From: Leptolyngbya sp. PCC 7375
GTDB lineage: Bacteria > Cyanobacteriota > Cyanobacteriia > Phormidesmidales > Phormidesmidaceae
Assembly (NCBI RefSeq): GCF_000316115.1
Contig: NZ_JH993797.1
Coordinates: forward strand, 5,566,486-5,630,485
Direction of reading: 5' to 3'
Length of the DNA: 64,000 bases
Under the pieces are notes generated by a model, which ran no database searches, was not told the DNA's origin, and saw only the letters and a program-made list of their open reading frames with translations. A program made the position numbers and the translations under genes. Position 1 is the first letter of the stretch. Every line of letters begins with the position of its first letter. Shown piece by piece: positions 8,419-17,696 of this stretch.

Positions 8419-9357
8419 CTAATTCTGGTCAGACCGGGGCAACAACATCAATACAGATTTAACCGGCCGCTGGATAGTTTGACCGTTTTGATCGAGACGT
8501 CCGTAATAGGTTTGAGCCAAACCATCAGCCGTCATCCCTGGCCATGCCACATGTAACGATGATGAGCTTCCCCCATCTAGATTCAACGCTTTCTCAACCT
8601 TCCAGATGGCCATAATATCGGCTAGCTCCGCTAAGGTCATCCCGCCACCTGGTTCTATCTGTGCCACCATCACCCAAACGACAGTGCCGTCTTGCTGGAT
8701 ACCAATGGCACTACGGGCATTACGCTGCTGAGTACCGATGGCATCACGCATTAATCGCCCATCAGCATAGTCCGTAAATCCTTCGGCTTGAGCAGTATCC
8801 GGGAAAAGCTGTGGCCCTGCGCCAAGGGAGCTGTGCAACACGCAGCCTTTAGGAAGCGAGGCATTGTGGAACGTAGTATCATAGCGAATATCACCACAGT
8901 CATAGCGGCGAAACTCAGAGCGGTTAAGAATTTGCTCCATATAAACCGCCAGATCAGAGTTATCTATTAACCGTCGATTATTGCGAGGATCTGCAGCTAG
9001 AGTGCTGTCCACGGTAATGAAAGAAGTGGTTTGAGCATTCTGAGGGTCAAAAAAACCACCATTAATCACAGCCCATGCTTCGGTGTCAGCGGCGAACGTT
9101 TCCACCGTTTTCAACTGCTCACCCACAGCCACCTCCACCGGATAATCAGGTGGAATAGTCACCACATGGAGACGGGCTATGGGCGCATTATCATCAGGCC
9201 AGTTTTGTATGACGAGTTCGGGTTGTAAAATTGCTGGACGCTCTGATATCTGAGGGGGTGGGATCGGTTCTTGCGGTGCCGCACACTGGGTCAGACTGCA
9301 TAGCGACAGCACCATGGATAGCTTTAATCCTAACCCCTGTTTTTTATCCAGCTGCAT
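8419..9357 (-). CDS. phosphodiester glycosidase family protein (NAGPA/DUF2233), exported
   Basis: A 312-residue protein from ATG 9357 (GTG 9372 would add five residues). The N-terminus has KK followed by a hydrophobic stretch ending SLTQCAAP, an export signal with a lipobox-like cysteine. The NAGPA-domain landmarks are WAVINGGFFDPQNA, ARSAIGIQQDGTVVWV and LNLDGGSSSSLHV. This fold includes the human uncovering enzyme that removes GlcNAc from phosphodiesters and bacterial proteins acting on surface polymers. It overlaps the upstream glycosyltransferase by about 14 bases, which suggests translational coupling and a role in surface glycans. The substrate is unknown. Confidence 0.8.
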   Translation of the reverse strand: MQLDKKQGLGLKLSMVLSLCSLTQCAAPQEPIPPPQISERPAILQPELVIQNWPDDNAPIARLHVVTIPPDYPVEVAVGEQLKTVETFAADTEAWAVINGGFFDPQNAQTTSFITVDSTLAADPRNNRRLIDNSDLAVYMEQILNRSEFRRYDCGDIRYDTTFHNASLPKGCVLHSSLGAGPQLFPDTAQAEGFTDYADGRLMRDAIGTQQRNARSAIGIQQDGTVVWVMVAQIEPGGGMTLAELADIMAIWKVEKALNLDGGSSSSLHVAWPGMTADGLAQTYYGRLDQNGQTIQRPVKSVLMLLPRSDQN

Positions 9358-10336
9358 TGCGAACACGCTCACTGTAATCGTCAGGTCGCAGCTGTCGAAA
9401 CCCTTGAAAAGCTAGCTGACGCAGGCCTGCGGGAAGATAGGACAACACCTTACCCACCTTAGCCTTCATAGACAGGGGACCCTGGGCAGCCAGTTCTTGC
9501 ATCAGCTGACGCCCACGTTGGGTTTCTCCTTTTTCGATCAGCCTCATGGCGAGAACTTGCTTAAGACCGTTGAGCTTAGACCGGCGGATTGTTTCTAATT
9601 TCGGACGGTCAGTAAAACGATAGCTTTCTAAACAAAAGAGCTTAGCGGAGAGAAAATGAATATCCTGTTTCAAACTGGTTTGCTCCCCATGGAAACGGTA
9701 TTCCATCAGTCGCTCAGGGATAAAGTAGCCGATTTTACCGATGGTCGCTAGCCGCACCAATAAGTCAAAGTCCTCGCAACCATCAGCCTCAAAGCGCATA
9801 AAGTCCACTTCACTGAGGCAATCTCGACGAAAAAGCGTAGATCCTACCTGCAAACTTTGGTGAACAAAGGTTTCTGTGAGTATGTCATTGATGATGGCCT
9901 CTGCCAGCCGATCTTTACCCCATTTAGCAGAGTTAGCTGCTGTTGCGACTTCGTCTCGCTGATTGCGGGCATTGATCACCCAGTGATCGGTACAGACAAA
10001 ATCCACACTGGGCTGGCTTTCCATCACCGCAACCGTGCGTTCTAAAAAGGTGGGGGTGAGGGCATCATCATCATCAAATTTAATGAAATAGTCTCCTTGG
10101 GCCGCTTCATAACCTGAACGCATGTTACGACTGCGTTTGATATTTTGTGGATGGCGAATATAACGAATACGCGGGTCATTCCACTGAGCCACCACCTCAG
10201 CCGTATTATCGGAGGAGGCATCATCACAGATAATAAGCTCAAAGTCGCAATAGGTTTGATTCAGGACGCTAGTGACAGCATAGGGCAAGATTTTGGCCCG
10301 GTTGTAGGTGGGGATACAAACACTAACTTTAGACAC
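9344..10336 (-). CDS. family 2 glycosyltransferase
   Basis: A 330-residue GT-A-fold enzyme. The nucleotide-sugar-binding start SVCIPTYNRAKILPYAVTSV is followed by FELIICDDASSDNT, a DDD metal-binding motif in FIKFDDDDALT, and EDFDLLVRLA, the acceptor/catalytic-base region (ED motif). The C-terminal region has a basic, amphipathic tail. It starts with GTG at 10336. It is coupled to the phosphodiester-glycosidase-like gene downstream and separated from the divergent GT2 gene at 10778 by a repeat-bearing spacer. Sugar and acceptor are unknown. Confidence 0.88.
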   Translation of the reverse strand: MSKVSVCIPTYNRAKILPYAVTSVLNQTYCDFELIICDDASSDNTAEVVAQWNDPRIRYIRHPQNIKRSRNMRSGYEAAQGDYFIKFDDDDALTPTFLERTVAVMESQPSVDFVCTDHWVINARNQRDEVATAANSAKWGKDRLAEAIINDILTETFVHQSLQVGSTLFRRDCLSEVDFMRFEADGCEDFDLLVRLATIGKIGYFIPERLMEYRFHGEQTSLKQDIHFLSAKLFCLESYRFTDRPKLETIRRSKLNGLKQVLAMRLIEKGETQRGRQLMQELAAQGPLSMKAKVGKVLSYLPAGLRQLAFQGFRQLRPDDYSERVRNAAG

Positions 10337-10365
10337 GACGGGTATAGGTTTGATATAGGAGTTAC

Positions 10366-10561
10366 AGATAGCGATTGCTGATGCAGGGGATGAACCGGTT
10401 TAGAACCATTGCTACTTGACGGTATCTCACAACTAAAGTCATCTCAAGGATCAGCAATGCCATAGATAGCGATTGCTGATGTAGGGGATGAACCGGTCTA
10501 GAACCATTGCTACTTGACGGTATCTCACAACTCAAGCCATCTCAAGGATCAGCAATGCCAT
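10366..10561. repeat. 98-bp tandem duplication with inverted ends
   Basis: Two adjacent copies of a 98-base unit (10366-10463 and 10464-10561) differ at four positions. Each unit starts near GCGATTGCTGAT and ends near ATCAGCAATG, so ATTGCTGAT/ATCAGCAAT forms terminal inverted repeats and each unit can fold on itself. A third copy is only hinted at by AGATA at 10562. The block lies in the 441-base spacer between two divergent glycosyltransferase genes. The rest of the spacer has a direct repeat AACGAGCAGTC (10681 and 10699) and nothing else recognisable. Confidence 0.9.
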
Positions 10562-10777
10562 AGATATATTGGCTAGTTTACTGACCCGTGAGCCCACTTA
10601 ATGTCAGTAAGGATTACATAAAGATGCTCTACACCTTATGTATTGTTTTGTGTGAACTGCCAGAATTGGTTCAGTTTATAAACGAGCAGTCCCAAAGGAA
10701 CGAGCAGTCTATGTTGATTCTCGACAAATTGGTGGCAAAACTACCTGTAGATGTCGCTATAGATTAGTTGAGAACCA

Positions 10778-11776
10778 ATGCCCCAAGCTTTTATGGTTGC
10801 CAACGAAATACCTGCCCAACCCACTCCATTTTTGCCAACGGTTTCAGTGATTGTGCCCATTTACAATGGCGAAACCGATTTACCAGGTTTGATTGAGTGT
10901 CTACTAGGACAAACCTATCCGGCAGATCGGGTGGAATATTTGTTGGTGGATAATGGTAGTTGCGATCGCACCCCCGATATTCTCAAAGACGCCGTCACCC
11001 AGGCAGAATCCATCGAGATCTCCCTCAGGCATCTCAGTGAGACTGAAATCCAAAGTGCCTACGCCGCCCGCAACACCGGCATCCGTGCAGCAACTGGGGA
11101 GATTTTAGCCTTTACCGATGCCGACTGTTATCCTGCTGCCACCTGGCTCGAAAACTTAGTGCAGGGATTTAAAGACAGCGCTGTTGGTCTTTGTGTCGGA
11201 GAAATCACGGCTCTACCCGGCAACACCTGGCTCGAACGCTACGCCGAGCGCAAGAACATCATGTCGCAGCAGGACACTCTCAACCACTCGTTTTGTCCCT
11301 ATGGTCAAACAGCCAATATTGCTGTGCGAGCCTGTGCATTTGAAAAAATCGGATTATTTCGCCCATATATGACCACTGGAGGGGACGCCGATATTTGCTG
11401 GCGACTACAGCGAGATGGAGGTTGGCAACTGCACTATGCCAAAACTGCTGTAGTACAGCATCATCACCGTACCACCCTGAAAGAGCTGCGCAAACAATGG
11501 TATCGCTATGGACGCTCTAATCGATACCTGAACCAGATCCACGGCATTAAGCTCACTCGTCCATTAATGGCCCACGAGATCCGTTACTCCTTAGCTCGTT
11601 GGATCGCTAAGGAACTTCCTGTAAGTTTAGTGAAACTAATTACAGGTAAAGCCGATCTGATCGACTTAGCCATGACTCCCATTGGACTGTACTGCTTCCA
11701 TGCTCGCACCCTAGGTCAGCGAGAGTCGAAACTGCCAGACAATGCTGAGGAAATTGCCTGGTTGAAAAGTGATTAG
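10778..11776 (+). CDS. family 2 glycosyltransferase
   Basis: A 332-residue GT-A enzyme. SVIVPIYNGETDLPGLIECL is the nucleotide-binding start, YLLVDNGSCDRTPDIL the second strand, and ILAFTDADCYP the DxD metal-binding motif. GGDADICWRLQRDG carries the acidic catalytic-base position. A C-terminal segment with HEIRYSLARW and weakly hydrophobic stretches may contact the membrane. The start may be ATG 10778 or ATG 10793. It is followed after 160 bases by a GT4 gene on the same strand, so this stretch is probably part of a polysaccharide or glycolipid pathway. Specificity is unknown. Confidence 0.88.
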   Translation: MPQAFMVANEIPAQPTPFLPTVSVIVPIYNGETDLPGLIECLLGQTYPADRVEYLLVDNGSCDRTPDILKDAVTQAESIEISLRHLSETEIQSAYAARNTGIRAATGEILAFTDADCYPAATWLENLVQGFKDSAVGLCVGEITALPGNTWLERYAERKNIMSQQDTLNHSFCPYGQTANIAVRACAFEKIGLFRPYMTTGGDADICWRLQRDGGWQLHYAKTAVVQHHHRTTLKELRKQWYRYGRSNRYLNQIHGIKLTRPLMAHEIRYSLARWIAKELPVSLVKLITGKADLIDLAMTPIGLYCFHARTLGQRESKLPDNAEEIAWLKSD

Positions 11777-11936
11777 GTTCTTAGTTCCTGGTTCTTAGTT
11801 CTTAGGTTTGAATTTTGAATGTTGGATCGTTGTTTGTCTTGATTTCCCTCAAGAAGGGACCGTCACGAGGACCTAATAACTAATAACTTAATAACTTCAA
11901 AACTCAAAATTCCCCATTACTCAATCCCTAACCCCA
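11777..11936. repeat. degenerate TTCTTAGTT / AACTAATAA repeat spacer
   Basis: The spacer starts with several copies of a TTCTTAGTTC-like word and ends with AACTAATAACTTAATAACTT, which is roughly complementary. It can form an imperfect, AT-rich stem. No coding signal is visible. Related wording occurs at 5231-5332. Confidence 0.45.
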
Positions 11937-13160
11937 ATGCGTCTGCTCGTCCTTTCCCTCAACACCTTTCCCTATCCCCCCAGTCACGGTGCGGCTGAGG
12001 TTCGTACATTTAATTTACTCAGGCAAATTGGACCGCTACATGACATTACCCTAGTGGTCCATAAGACCCAGAATGCCACTGAAGAAAACATTCATACCTT
12101 GAAAACATGGGTCAAGGAAATCAAACTATTTCCAGTGCCTGATAAAAAAGATCCTGGTCAGGATCGAAATCCGCTGAAGCAGGCTCTGCGTCTGGCTCAG
12201 TTTTTCATTACCGGCACACCGCCCAGCGTCACGTTTCGGTTTTCGCCAGAGGTTTACACTTGGGTGACGCAGCAGGTGGAGGGCGGAGACTATGACGCCG
12301 TTGTTTGTGAGCATGGTGTCAATGAAATGTACGTGCACCCTAAGCTGCGTGAGCGGGTAAAGACGGTAGCGGATATCCATAGCTCTGTCTACGGCTGGGT
12401 GCTTGATCATTTGGAGGCAGGCGCATCGGAAAATACCCTACGCGATCGCTTGTATCTGCCTCTTTTGGCCCGTTATGAAAAACGGTACTGTGCAAAATTC
12501 ACCCACCTGGTAGTCACCACACCGAACGATCGAAAACATATTCAAAGCTTGATACCAGACGCCAACATCAATATTGTTTCGACGGGGGTTGATCTAGAGA
12601 CCTCCCCCTATCGCTCCCATGACCCCGGTGGTCAATCTTTGATTTTTATCGGAGCCATGGATTCGTCTCACAATATCGACGCAGCCTGCTATTTTGCCCA
12701 GAAAATCTTCCCCCTAGTGAGGCAGCGCTATCCTGAGGCCACGTTAAGTCTCGTGGGCACACGGCCTGTCCCCGCCGTTAAAGAATTGGACAGTATCCCT
12801 GGTGTGACGGTCACGGGTCGGGTGCCGTCTATTACAGAATGTCTACAGCGGTCGACGGTCAGTGTAGTGCCGCTGCGGGCAGGCATCGGCATTAAAACCA
12901 AGACGCTGGAATCTATGGCCGTAGGGGTACCGGTTGTGGGTAGCGATCGCGGTCTTGAAGGCATGGCAGTAGATGTTGAGGGGGAACCGCTACGGGCACT
13001 GCGGGCCAACCAGCCAGAGGACTATGTAAAGGCCATCGGTCAATTATTTGAAGATGCTGCATTGCGTCAAAAATTATCCACGAATGCGCGTCAGATGATT
13101 GAAGCTGAATTTAACTGGGAAAGCCTCGGGCAACAATACGCACAAGTGCTATCCTCCTAG
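11937..13160 (+). CDS. family 4 (GT-B) glycosyltransferase
   Basis: A 407-residue protein beginning LVLSLNTFPYPPSHGAAEVR, the usual GT-B N-terminal loop of hexosyl transferases. The C-terminal nucleotide-binding half has IFIGAMDSSHNIDAA, SLVGTRPVPAV, GRVPSITECLQRSTVSVVPL and the donor-binding GIKTKTLESMAVGVPVVGSD, which corresponds to the EX7E region. The layout resembles sugar transferases of exopolysaccharide clusters. The next gene starts 39 bases later on the same strand, so an operon is likely. Donor sugar and acceptor are not deducible. Confidence 0.88.
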   Translation: MRLLVLSLNTFPYPPSHGAAEVRTFNLLRQIGPLHDITLVVHKTQNATEENIHTLKTWVKEIKLFPVPDKKDPGQDRNPLKQALRLAQFFITGTPPSVTFRFSPEVYTWVTQQVEGGDYDAVVCEHGVNEMYVHPKLRERVKTVADIHSSVYGWVLDHLEAGASENTLRDRLYLPLLARYEKRYCAKFTHLVVTTPNDRKHIQSLIPDANINIVSTGVDLETSPYRSHDPGGQSLIFIGAMDSSHNIDAACYFAQKIFPLVRQRYPEATLSLVGTRPVPAVKELDSIPGVTVTGRVPSITECLQRSTVSVVPLRAGIGIKTKTLESMAVGVPVVGSDRGLEGMAVDVEGEPLRALRANQPEDYVKAIGQLFEDAALRQKLSTNARQMIEAEFNWESLGQQYAQVLSS

Positions 13161-13198
13161 AAACTATTTGGTCTTACTGCTCTGATGACAACATACCT

Positions 13199-15403
13199 AT
13201 GGGTCTGAGCAAATCAAATCCCCCCACTGGTCAAGTAAAGCTTTTGGTGAGTCCGACAACGGGGCGTATTCCCTGGTCATTGTTGAGCTGGCTAGCCTTA
13301 GGCAGCGGCGCTGCTTTTTTAGTGGCGGTGATTTTATCAGGTGCCAAACTGATTGTTGACCCCTATAGTCCAAACTGGCTAAAGACGGCGTTCCCTGGGT
13401 TAGTCAATACCTTTGAGGCAGCTCCCCAGACAGCAGATGAAATTCAGGCGGAGATGCGATCGCAAGGCATTACCCATGGCCAACCCATTGCCTGGCCTAG
13501 AGCCGATCAGCCCAAAGCCTGGTTCTACCCAATATTAAATAGCGACGACAAAACTATTCAAGAATTATGGGTGTATCGCGTTCAGAACGATCAGCTCCAA
13601 CGGGTTGACCAGGTCAAGATTCGCCCCATGAAAGAATCGTTTATCACGACACCGCTGGTGGGTACAGCGTCTCAGGTAGCTAGCGTCGATAGTGACGCCT
13701 CTTTATCCTCTGTGCAGCCCATGGCTGGAAAAGCAGCGAATGAGCCTTGGTTGTTATTGGAGGGACAGCGCCGTTACGGCAATACCGTCATGCGATACGG
13801 CCAGATTTTAAGCTATCAGTCCCACGCTCAACGCTTGCATCAATTGTTGAACTGGTCGAGTCCAGCGGGTCAACCACCGCAATGGAAAAACGGAGACACA
13901 GGAAAACAGCTGATTGTTAACCAAACCGTTGGCCTACGACCTAGTTTTTTGCTGTATCAGCTCGTTCCCAACGATCCACCCCGGCTACAGGAAGTCTCTC
14001 TCTATCGTTCAGTGTATGAGCAAGACTTGAGTACCTCTCTCTATGACAAAGCTCTAAAACTGGCGCAAGGATCTGTCTGGTCCCATAGTCTCCAGATGAT
14101 GGAATCTGCCAAGGCAGCCTTGGGACAAGATTGGTCAGCCGAGGCTCAGGCACAGCTTGACTTAATTCAGCTGCACGCTACACGCACCAAAGCGCAAACA
14201 GACCAAACCTTATCAAGTCAGCAGCAGCATATTCTGGCTTATCTGATTGATGGCCAGTGGGATAAAGCTCTCAGTACGTTAGAAAACAACCCAGCCATTT
14301 ATGGTCCTACGCTAAAACGATTAGAACGGGATTTTGATGCCCTCTGGCGTGGGGTCACCACACATCTACAAGTCCATCCCAAGGATGTGACAACGCAGAT
14401 TTGGGGAGCGTTATTAGTAACGTCTCGCCAATCGCCAGAAGCCGGGGAAGAATGGCTACAGAAAAAGACACGTTCAAAAGCTACGCTGGAGCGCCTACAG
14501 GCATTAGGAGGCAGAAAGTTTGCTGAAAATATTGCGCTGATCAACGGCTACTCAGACACCAACACATCCACAGCATCTTTGCCTGCAACCAATGAGCCAG
14601 GGCGCTACACCAGCTTGATTGGCCAAGCAACCGCTGTGAGTGCACCGGGGAATGGGTGGTTGCGATCGCAAACCCTGCCGACTCTGGCCCCTGGGCAAAG
14701 CTGGTATCACATCAATGTGCAACTGCTTCAAGACAACACAGGTTGGGGACGTCCCCCCGTAGCCATCACAGCTACTAACATGTGGGCAGAATCCGTAGCC
14801 ATTCGCAGACAGCTGCAATTATTTAGTGGCAATCAACATGTTGCCGGAGTCACCGTTCATGGCGTCCAAACCACTGGGTCAAGACTTACCTTTTTAGCCA
14901 GTGGCCCCAAAATAAATGGTTCTACATTAGTAACTACGCCCAACAGTCTGCAATGGCTCACCACACTACCGTGGCAAACAGCACCAACACCGCCTGTCGA
15001 AAGCCGTAACGCGACAGACGAGTCTTCAGTGGGTGACGCAGAGTCGACACAGTTCCCCCAGACAGATTTCCATCAAACCGATACTCTAATGGCAGAGGCC
15101 ATCAGTCGTCAGTTAGGCCTGACATTTGAACAGACAGCGCAGCTTTATCCTCACCTGCAATATATCAAGATGGACTTAATGGGCGACCGAACCGCTGAGC
15201 ATATCTTTACCATGGGTCCTGGTGTGCCCTCCGATCTCGGACTTTTTCCAGGTAAAGTCATGATTTTGTCTGACAATGGCAAACTACTCTACAGTGATGT
15301 GGGTCAGCAACGCTCCTTGCTGGCCATCACAGGCAAAACCATCAACAAACCCGCAACACTCTTAGTAGAACAAGCAGGTCGCTACGATTTGATTGGATTT
15401 TGA
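13199..15403 (+). CDS. large membrane-anchored protein of unknown function
   Basis: A 734-residue protein with a single hydrophobic segment near residues 27-50 (WSLLSWLALGSGAAFLVAVI) after a short basic N-terminus, so most of it probably faces the lumen or periplasm. The middle (about 270-430) is rich in helices with Ala/Gln/Leu and could hold TPR-like repeats (SLQMMESAKAALGQDWSAEAQAQLD, broken here by a poor repeat match). The C-terminal part is Thr/Gln rich, with an acidic linker near 600-630 and an FG-GAP-like strand (KMDLMGDRTAEHIFTM). No family is recognised. It follows the GT4 gene and ends overlapping the convergent EAL gene by 22 bases. Confidence 0.7.
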   Translation: MGLSKSNPPTGQVKLLVSPTTGRIPWSLLSWLALGSGAAFLVAVILSGAKLIVDPYSPNWLKTAFPGLVNTFEAAPQTADEIQAEMRSQGITHGQPIAWPRADQPKAWFYPILNSDDKTIQELWVYRVQNDQLQRVDQVKIRPMKESFITTPLVGTASQVASVDSDASLSSVQPMAGKAANEPWLLLEGQRRYGNTVMRYGQILSYQSHAQRLHQLLNWSSPAGQPPQWKNGDTGKQLIVNQTVGLRPSFLLYQLVPNDPPRLQEVSLYRSVYEQDLSTSLYDKALKLAQGSVWSHSLQMMESAKAALGQDWSAEAQAQLDLIQLHATRTKAQTDQTLSSQQQHILAYLIDGQWDKALSTLENNPAIYGPTLKRLERDFDALWRGVTTHLQVHPKDVTTQIWGALLVTSRQSPEAGEEWLQKKTRSKATLERLQALGGRKFAENIALINGYSDTNTSTASLPATNEPGRYTSLIGQATAVSAPGNGWLRSQTLPTLAPGQSWYHINVQLLQDNTGWGRPPVAITATNMWAESVAIRRQLQLFSGNQHVAGVTVHGVQTTGSRLTFLASGPKINGSTLVTTPNSLQWLTTLPWQTAPTPPVESRNATDESSVGDAESTQFPQTDFHQTDTLMAEAISRQLGLTFEQTAQLYPHLQYIKMDLMGDRTAEHIFTMGPGVPSDLGLFPGKVMILSDNGKLLYSDVGQQRSLLAITGKTINKPATLLVEQAGRYDLIGF

Positions 15404-16596
15404 ACCAGTTCTTGCACCAGTAACTGCTGTACCTCAGCAAAAGGCAAAGGTTTACCAAAGAAATAGCCTTGACCAATATCACACCCAGACCGCTGCAGCA
15501 CCTGAAGTTGTTCCTGGGTTTCAATCCCTTCCACAACCGTCTGCATACCTAAGCCATGGGCCATGGTGAGCATACTTTCCAACAACACCTGCGTCCGTGG
15601 ATTGGTCAGAATTTCTTGAACAAAGGCCCGATCAATTTTGAAGCCATCCACTTCAAAACGAGTGAGATAGTTCAGGCTTGAGAAGCCGGTACCAAAATCA
15701 TCTAAGGCAATATGGAAACCGGCCTGCCGACAGGTCTGGAGACTTTTAAGAGCAACGGGATCTTCCATAAATACCCGCTCTGTCACTTCAAGCTTGACCT
15801 GGGATGGATTCAGTCCATATTGCTCCACAATAAATTGCAATGCCGCTAAAAAGTCGTCTTCAGCTAACTGTCGAGGGGCCACATTGATACTCATAAACAA
15901 TTGTCTGTCTGGACAAGACTTTTGCAGCTGCACCAAATCACGACAGGACTGTTGCAACGTTTGCTGACCAATGGGAATAATCAAGGACGTTTCTTCGGCA
16001 ATACTTGTGAATTCCCCAGGAGACACATGGCCCCGTGTAGGGCTAAACCAGCGGATCAAAGCTTCAAAACCAAGGATCCGACGAGTTTGAATATCCACCA
16101 AGGGCTGATAGTGAGGTCGTAGCTGCTGATTCTCCAACGCCGCTCGTAATTCCGATTCCAGACGTATTTTGTCCAGGACCTCATCATTGTCCGATGGCGC
16201 TTGCTGTAGGCCTGTTGCCACTTTGGGATACCCAGATAACGTCACTTGAGGCGTGCTACGAATCCGGTGAAGCAGCGTGGTCACCAAGAGCTGGACAATG
16301 GGGTCTGCCCCTTGAATGCGTTCTGAAATTTGACGACTCGAAATGGCAACACACACCGTCTCTTCAATCGCTTTGGCTGATGCAGAGCGTGGTGCCGTAT
16401 CCATGACAGCCATTTCCCCTAAGACATCACCACTCGTCAGAATACGTAAGGGAAACGCTTGACCATCAACACTGACTGCAACCTCTACCCTGCCTGACTC
16501 GATGATGTAGGCAGAATCTCCAGGATCACCCTCAGAAAAAATGACTTCTCCCACCTTGAAGTGCTTAAGCGCAGAAGAAGGATCCCAGTTAGACAT
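15382..16596 (-). CDS. cyclic-nucleotide-binding domain fused to EAL phosphodiesterase
   Basis: A 404-residue soluble protein. Residues about 11-105 form a cNMP-binding domain: SEGDPGDSAYIIESGRVEV and the phosphate-binding cassette GEMAVMDTAPRSASA, with E61 and R70. Residues about 145-400 form an EAL domain with E178 in FEALIRW, Asn in SINVAPRQL, Glu in EVTERVF, DDFGTGFSSL, Lys in GFKIDRAF, Glu in VVEGIET and IGQGYFFGKPL. All metal and catalytic positions I can name appear intact, so c-di-GMP hydrolysis gated by a cyclic mononucleotide is the likely activity. It overlaps the convergent orphan gene by 22 bases. Confidence 0.92.
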   Translation of the reverse strand: MSNWDPSSALKHFKVGEVIFSEGDPGDSAYIIESGRVEVAVSVDGQAFPLRILTSGDVLGEMAVMDTAPRSASAKAIEETVCVAISSRQISERIQGADPIVQLLVTTLLHRIRSTPQVTLSGYPKVATGLQQAPSDNDEVLDKIRLESELRAALENQQLRPHYQPLVDIQTRRILGFEALIRWFSPTRGHVSPGEFTSIAEETSLIIPIGQQTLQQSCRDLVQLQKSCPDRQLFMSINVAPRQLAEDDFLAALQFIVEQYGLNPSQVKLEVTERVFMEDPVALKSLQTCRQAGFHIALDDFGTGFSSLNYLTRFEVDGFKIDRAFVQEILTNPRTQVLLESMLTMAHGLGMQTVVEGIETQEQLQVLQRSGCDIGQGYFFGKPLPFAEVQQLLVQELVQNPIKS

Positions 16597-16748
16597 GGAC
16601 GTCTTACCCAGTGAACGACAAATTAGCTAGTAAAAATCACGGGGATGCACATTTAAAGGACACATCTAATCTTTATTTGGTTTCCCTAATATCTACATGT
16701 TCTGTATGACGACTACAGATAATCACTGAAATTAAAACGGATGCGTCG

Positions 16749-17648
16749 TCAAGAAGGTTGCATAAACACCATTTTGGGAACTAAATGAGGCTGATCGTCT
16801 TTAATCCGAAAGACACCCACACCCAAAAATGGGCAGGCTTCAGTAATTACACGTAAAGGCTTTTCCAACGCAATGGTCGGTTCCCTGGGCACACGCTGCC
16901 CTAAACACCACCGACGCCCTAATTCAAGGGGGAGTGTTATTTCTGGCAAATGCCCCATGGCCACCGCCGGAGTGATTAATTGAAGTTGCTCTAGTTGCTC
17001 TTTTAACTGTTCAAAGGAAATACTGGTATCTAAATTAAAGCCGCTACTTTGTGTACGTAGTAACGAAGATAGGGTGCCACCTACCCTGAGACACTGTCCT
17101 AAATCCCTGGCAATTGAACGAATGTAGGTACCGGCTCCACAGGCAATGTCTAAGGTGATGGTTGGGCTTTCACCGGGTTGCCAGTTCACAACATTAATGG
17201 AGTGCACGACCACATGGCGACAGGGCACATCGATGGTGGTGGCTTTGCCCTGTCGCGCTAAGTCGTACAGCCGCTGACCATTAACATGCACAGCACTATA
17301 CATTGGCGGAATTTGCGGAATTTCTCCTTGGAAATTAGCCAATTGCTCGGTGACAGCAGACAGGCTCACATGGGCCGCTGACGTCTGAGTTAACACAGCT
17401 CCCTCTAAATCATCTGTATCAGTGGTGGTGCCCAACTGGACAACGGCTCGGTATGCTTTATCGCCAGGCAGGTATTGCAGCAGCCGTGTTGCTCGGCCCA
17501 CGGCAACGGGCAGCACCCCTGTTGCTGCCGGGTCTAACGTGCCGGCATGGCCAATCTTTTTAGTCTGGAGCAGACGACGTAGCTTGGCGACACAGTCGTG
17601 GGATGTCCACCCAGTAGGTTTATGGAGATTAAGAAAGCCGTCGGGCAT
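16749..17648 (-). CDS. truB: tRNA pseudouridine(55) synthase
   Basis: A protein of about 299 residues. FLNLHKPTGWTSHDCVAKLR and KIGHAGTLDPAATGVLPVAVG carry the TruB signature with the catalytic Asp in GTLDPAA. TDTDDLEG, PPMYSAVHVNGQRLYDLAR and GAGTYIRSIARDLG are the other family blocks. The enzyme makes pseudouridine 55 in the T-loop of tRNAs. ATG at 17648 gives the normal start just before the conserved block; a TTG at 17672 would add eight residues. It lies 48 bases after the DUF1400 hydrolase gene on the same strand. Confidence 0.96.
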   Translation of the reverse strand: MPDGFLNLHKPTGWTSHDCVAKLRRLLQTKKIGHAGTLDPAATGVLPVAVGRATRLLQYLPGDKAYRAVVQLGTTTDTDDLEGAVLTQTSAAHVSLSAVTEQLANFQGEIPQIPPMYSAVHVNGQRLYDLARQGKATTIDVPCRHVVVHSINVVNWQPGESPTITLDIACGAGTYIRSIARDLGQCLRVGGTLSSLLRTQSSGFNLDTSISFEQLKEQLEQLQLITPAVAMGHLPEITLPLELGRRWCLGQRVPREPTIALEKPLRVITEACPFLGVGVFRIKDDQPHLVPKMVFMQPS

Positions 17649-17696
17649 AGACTGATGGTAGACAATGGGCAATTCACAGAAGCTATCCTATCAGGG

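Noticed and set aside
10337..10777. insertion sequence remnant
   Set aside because: There is no transposase-like frame and the repeat unit is only 98 bp.
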